A DNA stretch of 64,000 nt from Alopecurus myosuroides (lineage: Eukaryota > Streptophyta > Magnoliopsida > Poales > Poaceae): positions 32,650,333 to 32,714,332 of the forward strand of contig CM054061.1 of the NCBI GenBank assembly GCA_028641055.1, written 5' to 3'. The number at the start of each line of letters is the position of its first letter. Within the stretch, counting starts at the first letter, position 1. Positions 33,788-45,065 of this stretch are shown here, one piece after another. The notes beneath the pieces are model-generated. The model had not been told where the DNA came from and did not search any database. It saw only the letters and a list, made by a program, of their open reading frames with translations. The position numbers and the translations under genes are program-made.

Positions 33788-36625
33788 CTAATCATCAGAA
33801 CTTGATGGAGTGGTGGGCTTCTTTGGAGCAGCTTCAAGCTTCTCCACCGTTAATTCCGAATCGTCTATCTGGAGCATGGTTCCCGCTCTCCGTAGAACAG
33901 CAACAGGAGTGAAAGATGGTACTCCCCCTGTAGAGTCTTGAGGACGAGCAGACTTGGCCTTTTTCCTAGGTTCTGGTTTGTATGATGCAGGCAAGACCCT
34001 GAACCCAGCATTCTTGGCAAGACTACGCGTCACCCTGCGCTCCTCAATGACGAGTGGAGTAGACACCTTCCTGGTCCTCTTCTTGGTAACCGGAGTCATT
34101 GGTTCAGCAGTAGGGCATGAATCCAGCAGCATAGGAACTGGAGCAGCAGAGGAAACTGGCAATTCACAAGGCAGCAGAGTCGACAGAAATTCAAATGTTC
34201 TGTCAAAAATAATCCGAGCTTTGTGCTCCAGAAAGTATCTGGACCACTCCACCACAAGGTCAGGCAGCAGTACTTGAAGAATCTGCACTTCATTGTTCTG
34301 ATCTGCACCAATTACAGGAGGTGGTGGAACAAAAGGAACCATAGCCAGTTGGTTATGTTCCACCTGTTGCTGCATCTCCACGAACTGTTCCGGGCCCTCA
34401 GCTCGTGCAACATTCATGGAGTCAATGGAGGCACCAGAAAACTGAATAGATACAGAGGACTGCACCTGCTCAGGTTCCTGTGCCTGATCAGCAGGCTCCT
34501 CTGGCGCAGCATTTTCTCCCTGCTCCTCATTGTTCCACCACCCCCAACCACCTTGTTGTGGTTCAGGTTGAGCAGGTGGAACCCAAGCCGCTGCAAATGG
34601 GGCCTCAGGAGCACCAAAAGCTGGGTGCGGGTTGTCCCCAGGAGGGAGAATATCTTCATCCCCCGGCAAAGCATCAGCAGCATCGTTGTTCAGAATAAAA
34701 ACAGGGCAGGTCCAGGAAACGACATGGCCGCCATAACGCTGTACCTCCCTAATGACAAGCGAGCGGGGAACATCAGCACCGCCACCGTAGGTAACCTTGA
34801 GCATGGTGCGAACAGGAGAAGCGTCCTCCCTCCACCAGGTCCGAATCTTGCCAAATTTGGACACAAACTCCCGAAGGAACTCATCAGTGCGGTAGTCCAT
34901 ATGCAGATTCAGAATCATTATCCACCCAGTCCTTGTGTAAGTTGTTGATCTAACATTATCTCCTTCATCATGCATAACGAAGGATAGCATCCTACCATCA
35001 GGAAAGATAAAGGGAGGAGAGTGTACCAAGCAATCTCTGGCAACTTGATCCGCCATGCGGAACATGCCCACTCCCACAGCGCTCTCCGAGAAGGAGACAA
35101 CTTGCAGATGTAGTTCCTGAAAGATGTAATCGACGATTTGCTGCAGGATATCGTCGAGCTCTTCCACTGGTGGCCGCGGAACCAGCTGAGCAATGGCCCA
35201 GGATTCATGGCGGCGAGGCGGAGCCGCAGAGGAGGTGATGAAGAGGCGAGCAGGTTGCTTCTCGCCCTCCCATGGCTCCTCAACATGCATCCCCGCCGGG
35301 ACGAACCTGGTTGGATCACAGGGGAAGTTCGCCATTGCAGAAGGAGGTTGCGATTCGAGCGGTGAATTCGGCGAGGGTTTTCCAGGAACAGTGGCAGGGG
35401 CAGGGGATAGAATTAAGGCAGGGGACTCCTCGGTTCCAAAAGTCGACGATTTAACTACCCAGCGCAGAGTTCCATTAATTCCCGGGCAGTTTCTGCGGAT
35501 ATCGCCCGAACGTGAACAAGACCAGCACCGAATCCGGCCTGTACACTGTTCTGTTGCATGTTTAGCTGAGAGGCAGTTAGAGCAAGGCCAAACCTGGGCC
35601 GCCATTTTATCAATTAATTTAGCAAAGCCATCATCAGCAGGCACAAAGGCCACGGTAGGGGATACAGGGATTGGATCCGTAACAAACTTAGTAACAATAG
35701 AATCAGGATTAAAAGATCCAAACTTAATAGGCAGTTCACGATCAATATCAGAACCAATTTTGTTAGGAATAGGAGCAGCTGGTGCACGAGTAGCAGGAGG
35801 TTTTAATAAAGGCTTGAACCGTTTAGGTTTTACCTTCTTTTTCCTCGTGAAAACAGTCCATTCATTAGTCTGATCGTAATTCCACCTTCTCCATTCAGAC
35901 ATCCAATTTGGACCACCGAAACTCCAGAGATGAAAGAAGCATTTGAAGTGGAAGCAAGAAAACCATTTAATCTTCATAATATGAAATCCAACCTCCTTAG
36001 AAGCGACATCAAAAGAGAAAACCCGATCATGAAGACATGTAACATTCAAAGATCCACAATACCCTCCAATCGCCGCCTCAAGGGCCAAAGCAACAGTATT
36101 AACGTCAATTTTGAAAGAAGCACGGCCAAAAGATACCACCATTTTGAAAGCGCCGTAATTTTTAGTAACATGAACGTCCGATCCGAAGAGAATGCGGACT
36201 TCCTTAGCAAGAGCTAGACCTCTAGAGAAATCCAGGTCTAGAACTTTAGCTGCATGGACTAAACCCACCGCAGGATCAATGGGAGTCCAATCCAAAAGCG
36301 GTACCAAAGGATCCACGTCCAGAATGGGAACGATGGCATTGTTATGATCAAGAAGAGACCCCTTTCGTGGAACCAGATGATCCTGAACCCTGGCACGATG
36401 ACAAGCAAATTGGATCTCAGATCCAGGATGGATGCTTTCACGTACCTTAAGAAAACGCTGATCAAGCACAAAGCCCGCTTGATCTATGAGTTGGATCCGT
36501 TTGTCCTTCGGATCTAACAGGACAAAACCCACGTAAATGGGATTGAACCTGAGATCCACCTCGGTGGAGAAGATCGCCCTCCACCGCCAACAAGAGCGAT
36601 CAAAGAGAGATTTTGCCTTGGACAT
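33788..36625 (-). CDS. LINE ORF1 nucleic-acid-binding protein
   Basis: An open frame of 945 codons from ATG at 36625, ending 175 bp before ORF2. It has a DUF4283-like N-terminal part and a pair of zinc knuckles: CSNCLSAKHATEQC fits C-x2-C-x4-H-x4-C, while the second, CWSCSRSGDIRRNC, has aspartate in place of the histidine. The C-terminal half is proline-, glutamine- and acid-rich and low in structure. In plant L1 elements ORF1 coats the RNA and travels with ORF2. The frame is intact although ORF2 is not. Confidence 0.8.
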   Translation of the reverse strand: MSKAKSLFDRSCWRWRAIFSTEVDLRFNPIYVGFVLLDPKDKRIQLIDQAGFVLDQRFLKVRESIHPGSEIQFACHRARVQDHLVPRKGSLLDHNNAIVPILDVDPLVPLLDWTPIDPAVGLVHAAKVLDLDFSRGLALAKEVRILFGSDVHVTKNYGAFKMVVSFGRASFKIDVNTVALALEAAIGGYCGSLNVTCLHDRVFSFDVASKEVGFHIMKIKWFSCFHFKCFFHLWSFGGPNWMSEWRRWNYDQTNEWTVFTRKKKVKPKRFKPLLKPPATRAPAAPIPNKIGSDIDRELPIKFGSFNPDSIVTKFVTDPIPVSPTVAFVPADDGFAKLIDKMAAQVWPCSNCLSAKHATEQCTGRIRCWSCSRSGDIRRNCPGINGTLRWVVKSSTFGTEESPALILSPAPATVPGKPSPNSPLESQPPSAMANFPCDPTRFVPAGMHVEEPWEGEKQPARLFITSSAAPPRRHESWAIAQLVPRPPVEELDDILQQIVDYIFQELHLQVVSFSESAVGVGMFRMADQVARDCLVHSPPFIFPDGRMLSFVMHDEGDNVRSTTYTRTGWIMILNLHMDYRTDEFLREFVSKFGKIRTWWREDASPVRTMLKVTYGGGADVPRSLVIREVQRYGGHVVSWTCPVFILNNDAADALPGDEDILPPGDNPHPAFGAPEAPFAAAWVPPAQPEPQQGGWGWWNNEEQGENAAPEEPADQAQEPEQVQSSVSIQFSGASIDSMNVARAEGPEQFVEMQQQVEHNQLAMVPFVPPPPVIGADQNNEVQILQVLLPDLVVEWSRYFLEHKARIIFDRTFEFLSTLLPCELPVSSAAPVPMLLDSCPTAEPMTPVTKKRTRKVSTPLVIEERRVTRSLAKNAGFRVLPASYKPEPRKKAKSARPQDSTGGVPSFTPVAVLRRAGTMLQIDDSELTVEKLEAAPKKPTTPSSSDD

Positions 36626-36800
36626 TGCAGAGAAAAAGGGGTGGACGACACTGCCGGAGTGACAGATGTCGTGTGAGAGGAGGCCGACAGCGCCGGAGTG
36701 ACGATTGTCGGAGAAGGAGTGCTAAAACCCTAGATCTCTTCGGAGTCGCCATGGGCGCCGCCTAGAGGGGGAGTCGCCATCCTCGGAACCCACCCTCACC

Positions 36801-38179
36801 TTTTTATGCATATATTATTCAGAGCTGTTAGTTCTTGTAGAGTAGTAGTACTCTATTCTTTCATTTATATATTTTATGGAGAGTTTTTTTAAAACAAAGT
36901 GCTAGTGTTGGAAAGCAATAAAATATTTCATGCTTATAAAGGTGCAAAAAGAATCTTCATTAGACTGTGGCTTAGACTTTATCATGCCATGTTAGATGTT
37001 ATTTTAATGCTTAGTACTTATTGATGTAGCATGAGCTGTATCAAACATCTGAGAGTGCTTAATGTGCCATTGAAAGAAATCATGAGTTGTTTTTATCATA
37101 TCAAAGCATAATATTTTGGTATTCTCTTTTGAATACTTTATTTGGTAGACTTGGCACATGATTACACCATGTTATGACTACAAACCAGTCACCTTTAGCC
37201 TCTATAATCATTTATTTTTGACATGTAATACCATTTATGCTTTGATCAATAAGCTTTTGTCGCTATGCATGATTATGGACATTATTGCTCTCTTAATTTG
37301 TCGCTCACAGTCTTTTGCTAGCCTTCACATGTATTGAGTATGAGCTCTACTAGTGCATCCAACTCCCCAAAACCAAAAGTTTGCCAAATATGTCCACCAA
37401 ACCAACCTACATGTGATATGTAACCGTCACTCCAAAGTAAATTTTTCACGTGCTACCTATAAAACCTTCAAAATTATACCTGTTTTGTGCCCCTGTTTTA
37501 GCTCATGAGGACGCAGGTAGATGATCTTTATCTCACTTGTTGATTGGACTTTACACACCTGGACTAGTGACACATCCCCTTATACAAATTGATAGAAGAG
37601 CTGGCAACAGGGTGCCCAGACCCAGACTTGGTTACTATAAATTCTCTTCACTATTTTTGCCCCTGATTTATCAGTTAAAGCATAATTGTGTAAACAAATG
37701 AGAAGAGGGATGATCTACTGACCCCAATAGAAAGAACGTCCTTCAAGGGAGCCGCTCTTACAAAGTCTAGTTAACTTGTGACGTACTGTATTGTCTGTTT
37801 GCCTTCATTGACATAAACATACACCTCTCTCAAAATTATTTTCAATACCTCTGTTTTAATAAAATAAAAATCTCTAACACATGAGTTAATCCCTGCTTCC
37901 CTCTGTGAAGGGTCTTTATTTTACTTTTATGTTGAATCTTCATCTTCTAACTTTATGTATAATTAAGAGAGGATAGTTGTCATTCTGAGTATAATGTGCA
38001 TAAGCCTCCGTGACGACATTTGCAGCTAGGTTAAGAAAATGCCCCAACTTTATTGTTAGGATTTAAAAAAAAAACCACCGGTTCAGTGCTAACGCGCAGC
38101 ATATAGCACATATTCGTATTTGACACTCGTCTAACCACGTAACTGACGAGTGGGGCTGTAATAAATTGCAATTATAGGA
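36801..38179 (+). other. AT-rich TE interior without genes
   Basis: Continues the Athila-like non-coding sequence beyond the LINE for some distance. No domain, no long frame. The border with the next repeat at 38180 is sharp on comparison with 11860 but has no obvious duplication. Confidence 0.5.
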
Positions 38180-39030
38180 TTCACGAGGATAGATTTTAGA
38201 GGTGTCTATTTGGCATGCATGTATATAAAAAATGGAGGAAATTTGGAACGAGTGTAGCTCCGGTTAAAAAAAATTAAATCCCTATTTTTGTTTTTTAAAA
38301 AGACCCGGGAAAAAACCTAGATTTAGATAAAATTGGGATCTACAACTGTTTTAGTTTTAGAGCCAGGATTCATATTATTCTACACTACATAAAAATGACA
38401 AATGTGGCAAGATTTTTGAATTTTCTAGCATGTGCACTATTCACAAATCCAGATATGTAAATTTGTCTTTTTTTACCTCGGTGAAGATACAAATAGTTTT
38501 TCATTGAAATGCTTCATAGTGGTAGATCTCAATATTATCTGTAGGTGACAATTTTTCTGAATTTTTTTAATACAAACATATAAATTTAATTATTTTTGGA
38601 GTACCGAGCTATACGTAGCTCGGCCTCCGTTTTGATTTTCCGGAAAATGGAAAATTTTGTGCTTTTATGTAAAGTTAGACTAAGGGATAAAAACTTCTCT
38701 TATTTCAAAGATTTGAGAACATATCTATCGGAGATATGCCGAATAGGGGTATAACCGGCATTGGCCGAATGTCGGACTGCCCGGGTGGCCCACAGGTGAT
38801 GGAGCGATAAGGTCCATTGGACGACTTAGTAGGACGACCCACGGGAAGACAGATTCTAGAAGAACCTCGATTACAGCCCAATATGTAATCCTGTTTGGAG
38901 AAGAAGCCGAACATCTTGTTAACCGAGAATAGGAATACTTTCCTTAGACTCTACGATTTCCTTCCTATAAGCCCTAGTACGGCTGCCTATATAAAGCTGG
39001 ACGGGAGCCGCCTCAGAGCAAGAAAGAGAA
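38180..39030 (+). mobile_element. Second copy of the Gypsy LTR, without CACTA, truncated
   Basis: Matches 11860-12405 and then, without a gap, 15682-15985. Both copies share TCACGAGGATAGATTTTAGA and GGTATAACCGGCATTGGCCG. The copy ends about 35 bp after its TATA box (TATATAAA, 38988-38995), near the expected transcription start, and continues into unrelated sequence. It shows the pre-insertion state of the CACTA site (ATCTATCGGAGATATGCC near 38722-38739). Confidence 0.85.
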
Positions 39031-39288
39031 TTCCTTATTTGACCCTTACTTAAAATTTTGTTCCCTATTTGGTCATGCAAAAAAAACTTCCTTATTTGAC
39101 ACCTTAACTTCATTTTCTTCCTAACATGACCCTATAGTGCAATCTAAACACAAATGGGTATGTAAAAAGACTCTTTTGCCACTGATGAACTGTGTGATCA
39201 CAAATTACTCTCTAATGTTTGTGACATGTTTGAATGTTGTGGACTGCCCGAGTAGACGCAGCACATGCCACGTAGTGATGTGGACTAC
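39031..39288. other. Unassigned spacer
   Basis: Contains CTTATTTGAC repeated at 39033 and 39090 and a T-rich context. No gene. The next LINE begins with its poly(A) tail at 39289. Confidence 0.4.
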
Positions 39289-39625
39289 CCTTTTTTTTTT
39301 TTACATACGCCTCCCCAAGGGGAGTCGGGTTCCATTATTGACATAACAGAACAAAACACCAACCTTTTTTTTACAAAGAAGCAAAAGCAACCAAAGCATA
39401 AAAAGGAAAGATAGATCAGGCTTAGAGAGGACGCAAGTTTAAATTTTTAGCGACCTATTACAGATTATGGGGAAGAAACACCCCATGCACGATACCCGAA
39501 ATTTTTCCACCAACAAAACGAGCTCAGGACTGACATGGTTTCAACTCCTTTCTCCAACTTGACTTCAGAAACATCAAAACGACGATGTAGTTTTTGTCTC
39601 TTTGCCAGCACTCGTAGGATGCTGA

Positions 39626-40603
39626 TCAAATGGAATCACCTTCCTCTTCATAGACAACTTGATTCACCGTTGTCTGACTCGAAGATCTCGACGAGGTCGC
39701 CGCATACGCCCTGACAGCCACCTCTTGAATGCGGTCAGCACCATCGTTCATCACCTTCTTGTCAGCTTCAGCCTGCAGCCCTGCCCAGTAACGAAGAAAC
39801 ACATTCATATAGCAAACCATCTCAACGCGAGGCGATATTAATTTTCCTTCAAAACAAGCGCGATTACGCAGCTTCCAGATTGCCCAGCACAATGCAGCAA
39901 ACCCAACCACATGCAAATTTGTATTGTTTGGAAAAAATCTCCCAATCCTCCAAAAATAGTGAGAAAAACCCACAGGTCTAGCACTCGAATCTACAGACAT
40001 GACTCCCTGACCAATTTCTCTTAAGCATATTGTATTTTGTCACTATTGCATTATGCCAAATCAACCATAACTAAATTTTGATTTTAAGTGGTATTTAAGC
40101 TTTACAGAGATGTCTAAAAGATATATCAGGTCCAGCAGAAGAGAGCTTATTATAAAGAGATTTCATAGAAAACAACCCACTTTTAGTAAATTTCCACTAT
40201 GGAATATCTCTCCCATCACCCAAAGCCACAGTACTGAGAGCACTCCTTGGATTATTCATCTGAACCTGCAATTCAGGAGTGAGCCATCTTCTAAAGGAAA
40301 ATGCCCAGCCAGAAGCATGCATTTCTTTCACAGAATAGTCTTGAAGATTGCAAATGTCAAATAGTCCAGGAAGTATCTCACACAAAGGGGAGTCCCCTAA
40401 CCAGGCATCATACCAGAAACTAGTTTCATTTGCACTCTAGACACACATCTTCCTGCCCATCAAGTAAAATTTTCTAACCTTCAACAAATCCTTCCACACA
40501 GGGGAATCATTTTGCCTAGGTTTTATGAACCAAATACCCTGATCTATTTTATATTTGTTTCTCACCAGATGTTGCCATAATCCATCCTCCTTTTCCAATC
40601 TCC
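39626..40603 (-). pseudogene. LINE ORF2 C-terminal remnant
   Basis: Fragments in several frames. The largest (39626-40000) carries FFPNNTNLHVVGFAALCWAI and WKLRNRACFEGK, the typical end of plant LINE ORF2. 40000-40190 has no clear frame. Confidence 0.65.
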
Positions 40604-40608
40604 ACCAC

Positions 40609-40751
40609 TGTCGAATCTGCATCTCAACAAGTCCCTCGGGTGAACCCATAGGGTTTCGATTAGGAGAACGTGTAGGCGCTCGTGACAATCATCGACTAGA
40701 CAGGGGGCACGATTTACCCAGGTTCGGGGCCCTCGTAGAGGTAAAACCCTT
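40609..40751 (-). repeat. 3' LTR stump
   Basis: Matches 42662-42804 with four substitutions, then switches to gag sequence right after GGTAAAACCCTT. The U3 promoter part is lost. Confidence 0.85.
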
Positions 40752-42702
40752 TGGCAAATTCTCCCATGGTTTTGGGTGCGAGTCGTCCCAGTTTTTCTCT
40801 GAAAGAGGTTCGCCGTGCTCCTTTGGCAAATGCTTCAACCGCGACTTCCTCTGATATATTTCCCGCTGTATTCCTGAGTGTGGTCCATCGTTGAATATAT
40901 TCGTGAGTAGACTCGCCGCTTTTCTGCTTGCAAGCTCTTAGCTCCTCGATGGTCGCCGGTCTTTTGTATGTTGCCTGGAAAATTTTGCAGAAATCGAGGT
41001 TTAGATCGTCCCAAGACCTGTAGCATGCCTTCGGCCTTCCTTCGAGCCAGCTGCGGGCAGCGCCGACTAGGTGTAAGTTGAGGTACTGCATAGCTGTGTT
41101 TTTGTTCCCACGTTGGCATTTTACTGTCGTGAGGTAATCTGACAACCAGTCTTGAGGCTCTTGCGAACCATCGTATTTTTGTACTCCCGTGGATAGCTTA
41201 AATCTGTTGGGTAGCGGCGCCTCGCGGATGCTGCAGGCAAAGCATAGGGCTCCGCAGACTTCGTCGTCGGAGGATGTAGATGGGGAGCGCGCACGGTTTC
41301 TGGCCGCCCGACCTTTATCAACCTTGCGCTAGGCGATGTCCGATCGCGCGTTGTACCCGGGTTCGTCGCGATTGACGTCTCCTCTTGGCTCCTTGATGCG
41401 ATGTCGCGAGCGGGTGCTGTCTCGATCTCTTCGCGGGCTGCGATCTCGATCCCTCCGCGGGCTGCGATCCCGACCTCTTCGCGGGCTGCGGCTACGGTCT
41501 CGACCCCTCAGGCTGCTATCGCTGCCGCTCGGGCTATCTCCACGTCGTCGAGCTTCTTTCCCTCGTGCCCGACGAGGTGATTTTTCCTTGCCAGGTGATG
41601 TGCCCCTATGTCCACGGGGTGCTTCTTTGTCCTTCTGTGCGGCTGCTTTCCTGCGATCGTAGGAGGCGAGTTTTGCGGCCGCCATGCCTAATCCTTTCTG
41701 CAGTTCCTTGTATTGTTCCGCGCGGGGGTCGTTTTCCTCTGGTTGATTTATTTTCATGTAGGTGGCAGCGGCTAGTACCGCGGCTGCGGGAGTTTGCGGA
41801 TGAATGTTTCCATCCTCGTCGACGCGCATGAGTGATTTGCTGATTCTGCTCAAGGACTCACCGTCCATGGTCGCAGTTTTTGAAACGTATCCTTTCTTCG
41901 GGGGGCGATTCTCGACAGAGGGTGTCATGGATAATGCGGCCCGGCGCTGGCTTGACGCATCCGCTAGCTTCTTTCGCTCGGCTAGGTCTATCCGAGCTTC
42001 CTTTATTGTAGTGGCTGCTCTCACTAGATGATAGTGGTAGGCGGTCATGTCTTCGTGAGGAGCTCCTTGTTCTAGTGGCGTGCTTGTGCGGATGGCCTCC
42101 TTTGCCCGATTCGAGGCAGCTCGAGAGATGCCGATGGTAGTGCGCTCTTTTGCATTGTCTTCAGTTTCTTCGGGTAGGGCTCCTGACCCTGCCATGCAGA
42201 CCTGAGCCAGACATGGCTCGCGAGTCCTAGGCGCGGTTAGGCAGACTTTCCTGACCCGAGAAGGTTCCTCTATAGAGAGGGTATGGAAGTTTCCTGTGTT
42301 AAGGCGGACGGACTCGCCACTTTTCGCCAAATCACGATCCGCGTAGCGGGGTCGTGAGTCGACAGCTTCCGGGCTAGAGATTGACCCAGATTCCGATCCC
42401 TCAAGATCGATTTTCTCGGGGAAGCGTAGAATTCCGTCTTTGTTGGTGTAGAACTGGAAGCTTCCGAACGTCAGCGTGATGCTCTTCTCCAATTCGCTAA
42501 ATATCGGGCATGATTTCTGCGACTGAGGGGCGACGATGACTGACCCAATTCGGATCGGATTGGATGAATTCGAAGTCCTGGGGTTCCAGCGTGAGTTGGT
42601 TGTCGATGAGGCCGAAGATGCCGGAGACTCAGCGCCCGCCGTTCGCACAGACGTCGCCAATTGTCGAATCTGCATCTCAACAAGTCCCTCGGGTGAACCC
42701 AT
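40714..42702 (-). pseudogene. gag with arginine/serine-rich linker, one nonsense codon, truncated
   Basis: A single frame runs from ATG at 42702 (inside the LTR end, MGSPEGLVEMQIRQ) to a stop at 40714, broken only by TAG at 41329-41331. The N-terminal part is poorly recognisable. Around 41345-41560 lies an RS-rich tail with repeated RDRSPRR units. After the TAG come KLSTGVQKYDGSQEPQDWLS, GAARSWLEGRP, FCKIFQATYKRP and YIQRWTTLRNTAG, the retrotransposon gag core. The last 16 codons are encoded by the LTR stump because of the deletion. Confidence 0.75.
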
Positions 42703-43152
42703 AGGGTTTCGATTAGGAGAACGTGTAGGCGCTGGTGACAATCGTCGGCTAGACAAGGGGCACGATTTACCCAGGTTCGGGGCCCTCGTAGAGGTAAAAC
42801 CCTTACTCCTGCCTCTGCCGATTTGTATTAACGAATAGATCGGTTACAATGGTGGTTGCTCAAGTCGAGAGTATGATCTCGATCTCAAGGCTTGGTGGTG
42901 CGGTATTGCTTGGTCCCTCTCATGTGGTTCTCCTGGCCTTATATAGGTGGCCAGGTCTCAAACCGTACCCGGAGAGGACTCGAACCCTAACCTAGAGTCG
43001 GTTACAAGTTTCCTAACTTGACCCGCAAGGCTTCGCGGGTGGGCTCCAATTGGGCCTTCTAGAGTAATCCATGACGCCTCCTTTAGAGCTTGGGCCATGG
43101 GCCTGAGACCGGGTAGGCTCATCCGACAGGCCTAGGATCCATCCCTTCGTCA
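42662..43152 (-). repeat. 5' LTR of the deleted element
   Basis: 491 bp, TG...CA. On the minus strand it ends ATTCGACA and is followed by ATTGGCGACGTCTGTGCG, a likely primer-binding tract. Confidence 0.8.
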
Positions 43153-43189
43153 ACCACCACTTGCAAAGTAAACAGACTGTATTTTCAGA

Positions 43190-44850
43190 TTTTTAATACC
43201 CAGGCCCCCTTTCTTTCTTGCCTACAAATTAGTTGTCACTTAACCATGTAGTATTTTTTTCTTAACACCAGTCCCCTGCCAAAAAATCTCCTGATGATTT
43301 TAGTCATACTCTCTAAGTTGGATAAAGGCAGCAGATACATAGACATAATATAGATAGCAGTCCCCCCCCCCAGGGAGGACTGTATAAGAGTCAATCTGCC
43401 ACCTAAGGAGGAATTATTCCCCACCAAACCATCCAGTTTCTTCTTAAGTTTGTCAGAAACCCCAACCAACTCATCCACATGAAGCCTAGAGCCACTCACA
43501 GGGACTCCCAGGTATTTAATGGGCCACTCTCCCAGTTGGCACCCAAACATCTCAGCATACTGCAAGCACTTAATATCATCTTTAAGTATCATCATCACTT
43601 CACTCTTCTCAAAGTTGATTTTCAAACCTGACATTGCTTCAAATAGAAAAAAGATAAGTTTCAAATGGTTGCTTGCTCCATCACATCCTGAATTAACAAG
43701 ATGGTATCATCAGCATATTGTAAAATGGCCACACCATTAGTAACTAAATGGGGTACCAGACCAACTATCAACCCAGCCTGTTGTGCCTGTAGGATCATCT
43801 TTGATAAATTCTCAGCAGCAAGATTAAAAAGGAAGGGTGAAAGGGGATCCCCGTGTCTCACCCCTCGGTGGCTAGCAAAATCTTTACCTGTCATGTTGTT
43901 AATCTTAACACAGAGAGTCCCATCATGAACAATGCTCTAGATAATGTCCCTCCATCTTTCATTGAAACCTTTCTGGGTAATGGACCTTAACAAGAATCCC
44001 CAATCTATCTTGTCATAGGCCTTTTCAAAATCCAACTTTAGAACCAGACCCTATTGTTTCTTTTTCTTAGCCTTATGCACTATTTCATGAAGAGAAACCA
44101 CTCCATCCATAATATTCCTACCCTTAATGAAAGAATTTTGGCAAGGTGAAATTAACTTGGACATAAAAGTTTCTAACCTACATGTTACTACTTTAGTCAA
44201 AATTTTATACAACACCTGTAGCAGGCAAATAGGTCTGTATTTCTGGATTGTTTCTGCATGAGGAGTTTTCTGCAACAGGATAATCACCCCAAAATTCAGT
44301 ATGAATAAGAGTAGTTTCCCCTCAAACCAGTCATAGAACAACCTCGTTATATCCTTTTTGATCCACAACCAGCAGGCCGGATAAAACTCAACATGAATCC
44401 CATAATGAAAGAATTTTGGCAAGGTGAAATTAACTTGGACATAAAAGGTTCTAACCTACATGTTACTACTTTAGTCAAAATTTTATACAACACCTGTAGC
44501 AGGCAAATAGGTCTGTATTTCTGGATTGTTTCTGCATCAGGAGTTTTCTGCAACAGGATAATCACCCCAAAATTCAGTATGAATCAGGGTAGTTTCCCCT
44601 CAAACCAGTCATAGAACAACCTCATTATATCCTTTTTGATCCACAACCAGCACGCCGGATAAAACTCAAAAGGAATCCCATCAGGTCCTGGTGCCTTGTT
44701 ACACACCATTGATCTAAAGCATTCTTAACTTCATTCTCCTTAAAAGGCACATCCAGTGCAGCCAAGTCACATACAGATAACTTCTTAGCCTCTCTCCAAA
44801 CACTATCCTCTAGCATGATTTCACATTTTGGACCATGTCCAAACATTCCC
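43190..44850 (-). pseudogene. LINE ORF2 reverse transcriptase remnant
   Basis: Pieces in order on the minus strand: an N-terminal RT fragment near 44625-44846; IILLQKTP-AETIQKYRPICL present twice because of a 278-bp duplication; NSFIKGRNIMDGVVSLHEIV near 44085-44140; GVRHGDPLSPFLFNLAAENL and LQYADDTILL near 43690-43870; then GLKINFEKSEVM and IKYLGVPVSGSRL near 43490-43630. Frame changes separate the pieces. Confidence 0.75.
44126..44681. repeat. 278-bp tandem duplication inside the dead LINE
   Basis: AATGAAAGAATTTTGGCAAG starts both copies, at 44126 and 44404. The copies differ at about eight positions (for example CATAAAAGTTTC vs CATAAAAGGTTC), so the duplication itself is old. Confidence 0.9.
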
Positions 44851-44859
44851 TAAAACGTT

Positions 44860-45065
44860 CTCCTGTTCCTCTATTTCCACAGGTTCCAGGCGACATAAGC
44901 GGCATAACCAAACTCACGCAATCTAACCTCCTTTGGCGACACAGCACAAGATGAGCACCACCATCCGCGAGGCGAGGAACTGCCAGCAGCTACACTTGCT
45001 AGGCGAGGCTGATCAGAGGCCACCAGAACCCAAAGCTCCTTAGCAAACGGGCAATCAAGCAAAAT
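44860..45065 (-). pseudogene. Small remnant of another LINE ORF2 end
   Basis: The minus-strand frame has LDCPFAKELWVLVASDQP and ends YAAYVAWNLWK, like the zf-RVT end of plant LINE ORF2. It lies upstream of the RT of the neighbouring LINE, where it would not belong, so it probably derives from a different copy. Confidence 0.5.

Larger units (their letters stand above)
29879..36800 (-). mobile_element. L1-type LINE, near full length
   Basis: On the minus strand: 5' leader, ORF1, ORF2, a 3' trailer and a poly(A) tail (seen as poly-T at 29879-29889). Candidate target duplications are TTTTTCATGCAT (29864-29875) and TTTTTATGCAT (36801-36811), differing by one base. The AT-rich element on both sides is the same Athila-like interior, so the LINE inserted into it. 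Confidence 0.85.
40604..43157 (-). mobile_element. Internally deleted LTR retrotransposon with ACCAC duplication
   Basis: The element proper is 40609-43152, bounded by TGTCGAATC and CTTCGTCA, with ACCAC at 40604-40608 and 43153-43157. The 5' LTR (minus orientation) is 42662-43152, 491 bp. At the other side only the last 143 bp of the 3' LTR remain (40609-40751), joined directly to gag. Pol is missing. The two shared LTR segments differ at four positions in 143. It sits in the dead LINE. Confidence 0.88.
39289..44850 (-). mobile_element. Second LINE, dead, split by an LTR element
   Basis: The poly(A) tail appears as poly-T at about 39289-39302. Going up the minus strand there are C-terminal ORF2 parts (AALCWAIWKLRNRACFEG at 39850-39915; FDICNLQDYSV and GWAFSFRRWL near 40300; WWRLEKEDGLWQHLVRNKYK near 40550-40610). 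After the inserted LTR element comes the reverse transcriptase: YLGVPVSGSRL, GVRHGDPLSPF, LQYADDTILL, QKYRPICLL. The endonuclease and ORF1 are missing, so it is 5' truncated or eroded. Confidence 0.78.

Noticed and set aside
33954..35873. Plus-strand ORFs up to 241 codons opposite LINE ORF1
   Set aside because: Antisense shadows of a GC-balanced coding region with no recognisable domain or splice structure.
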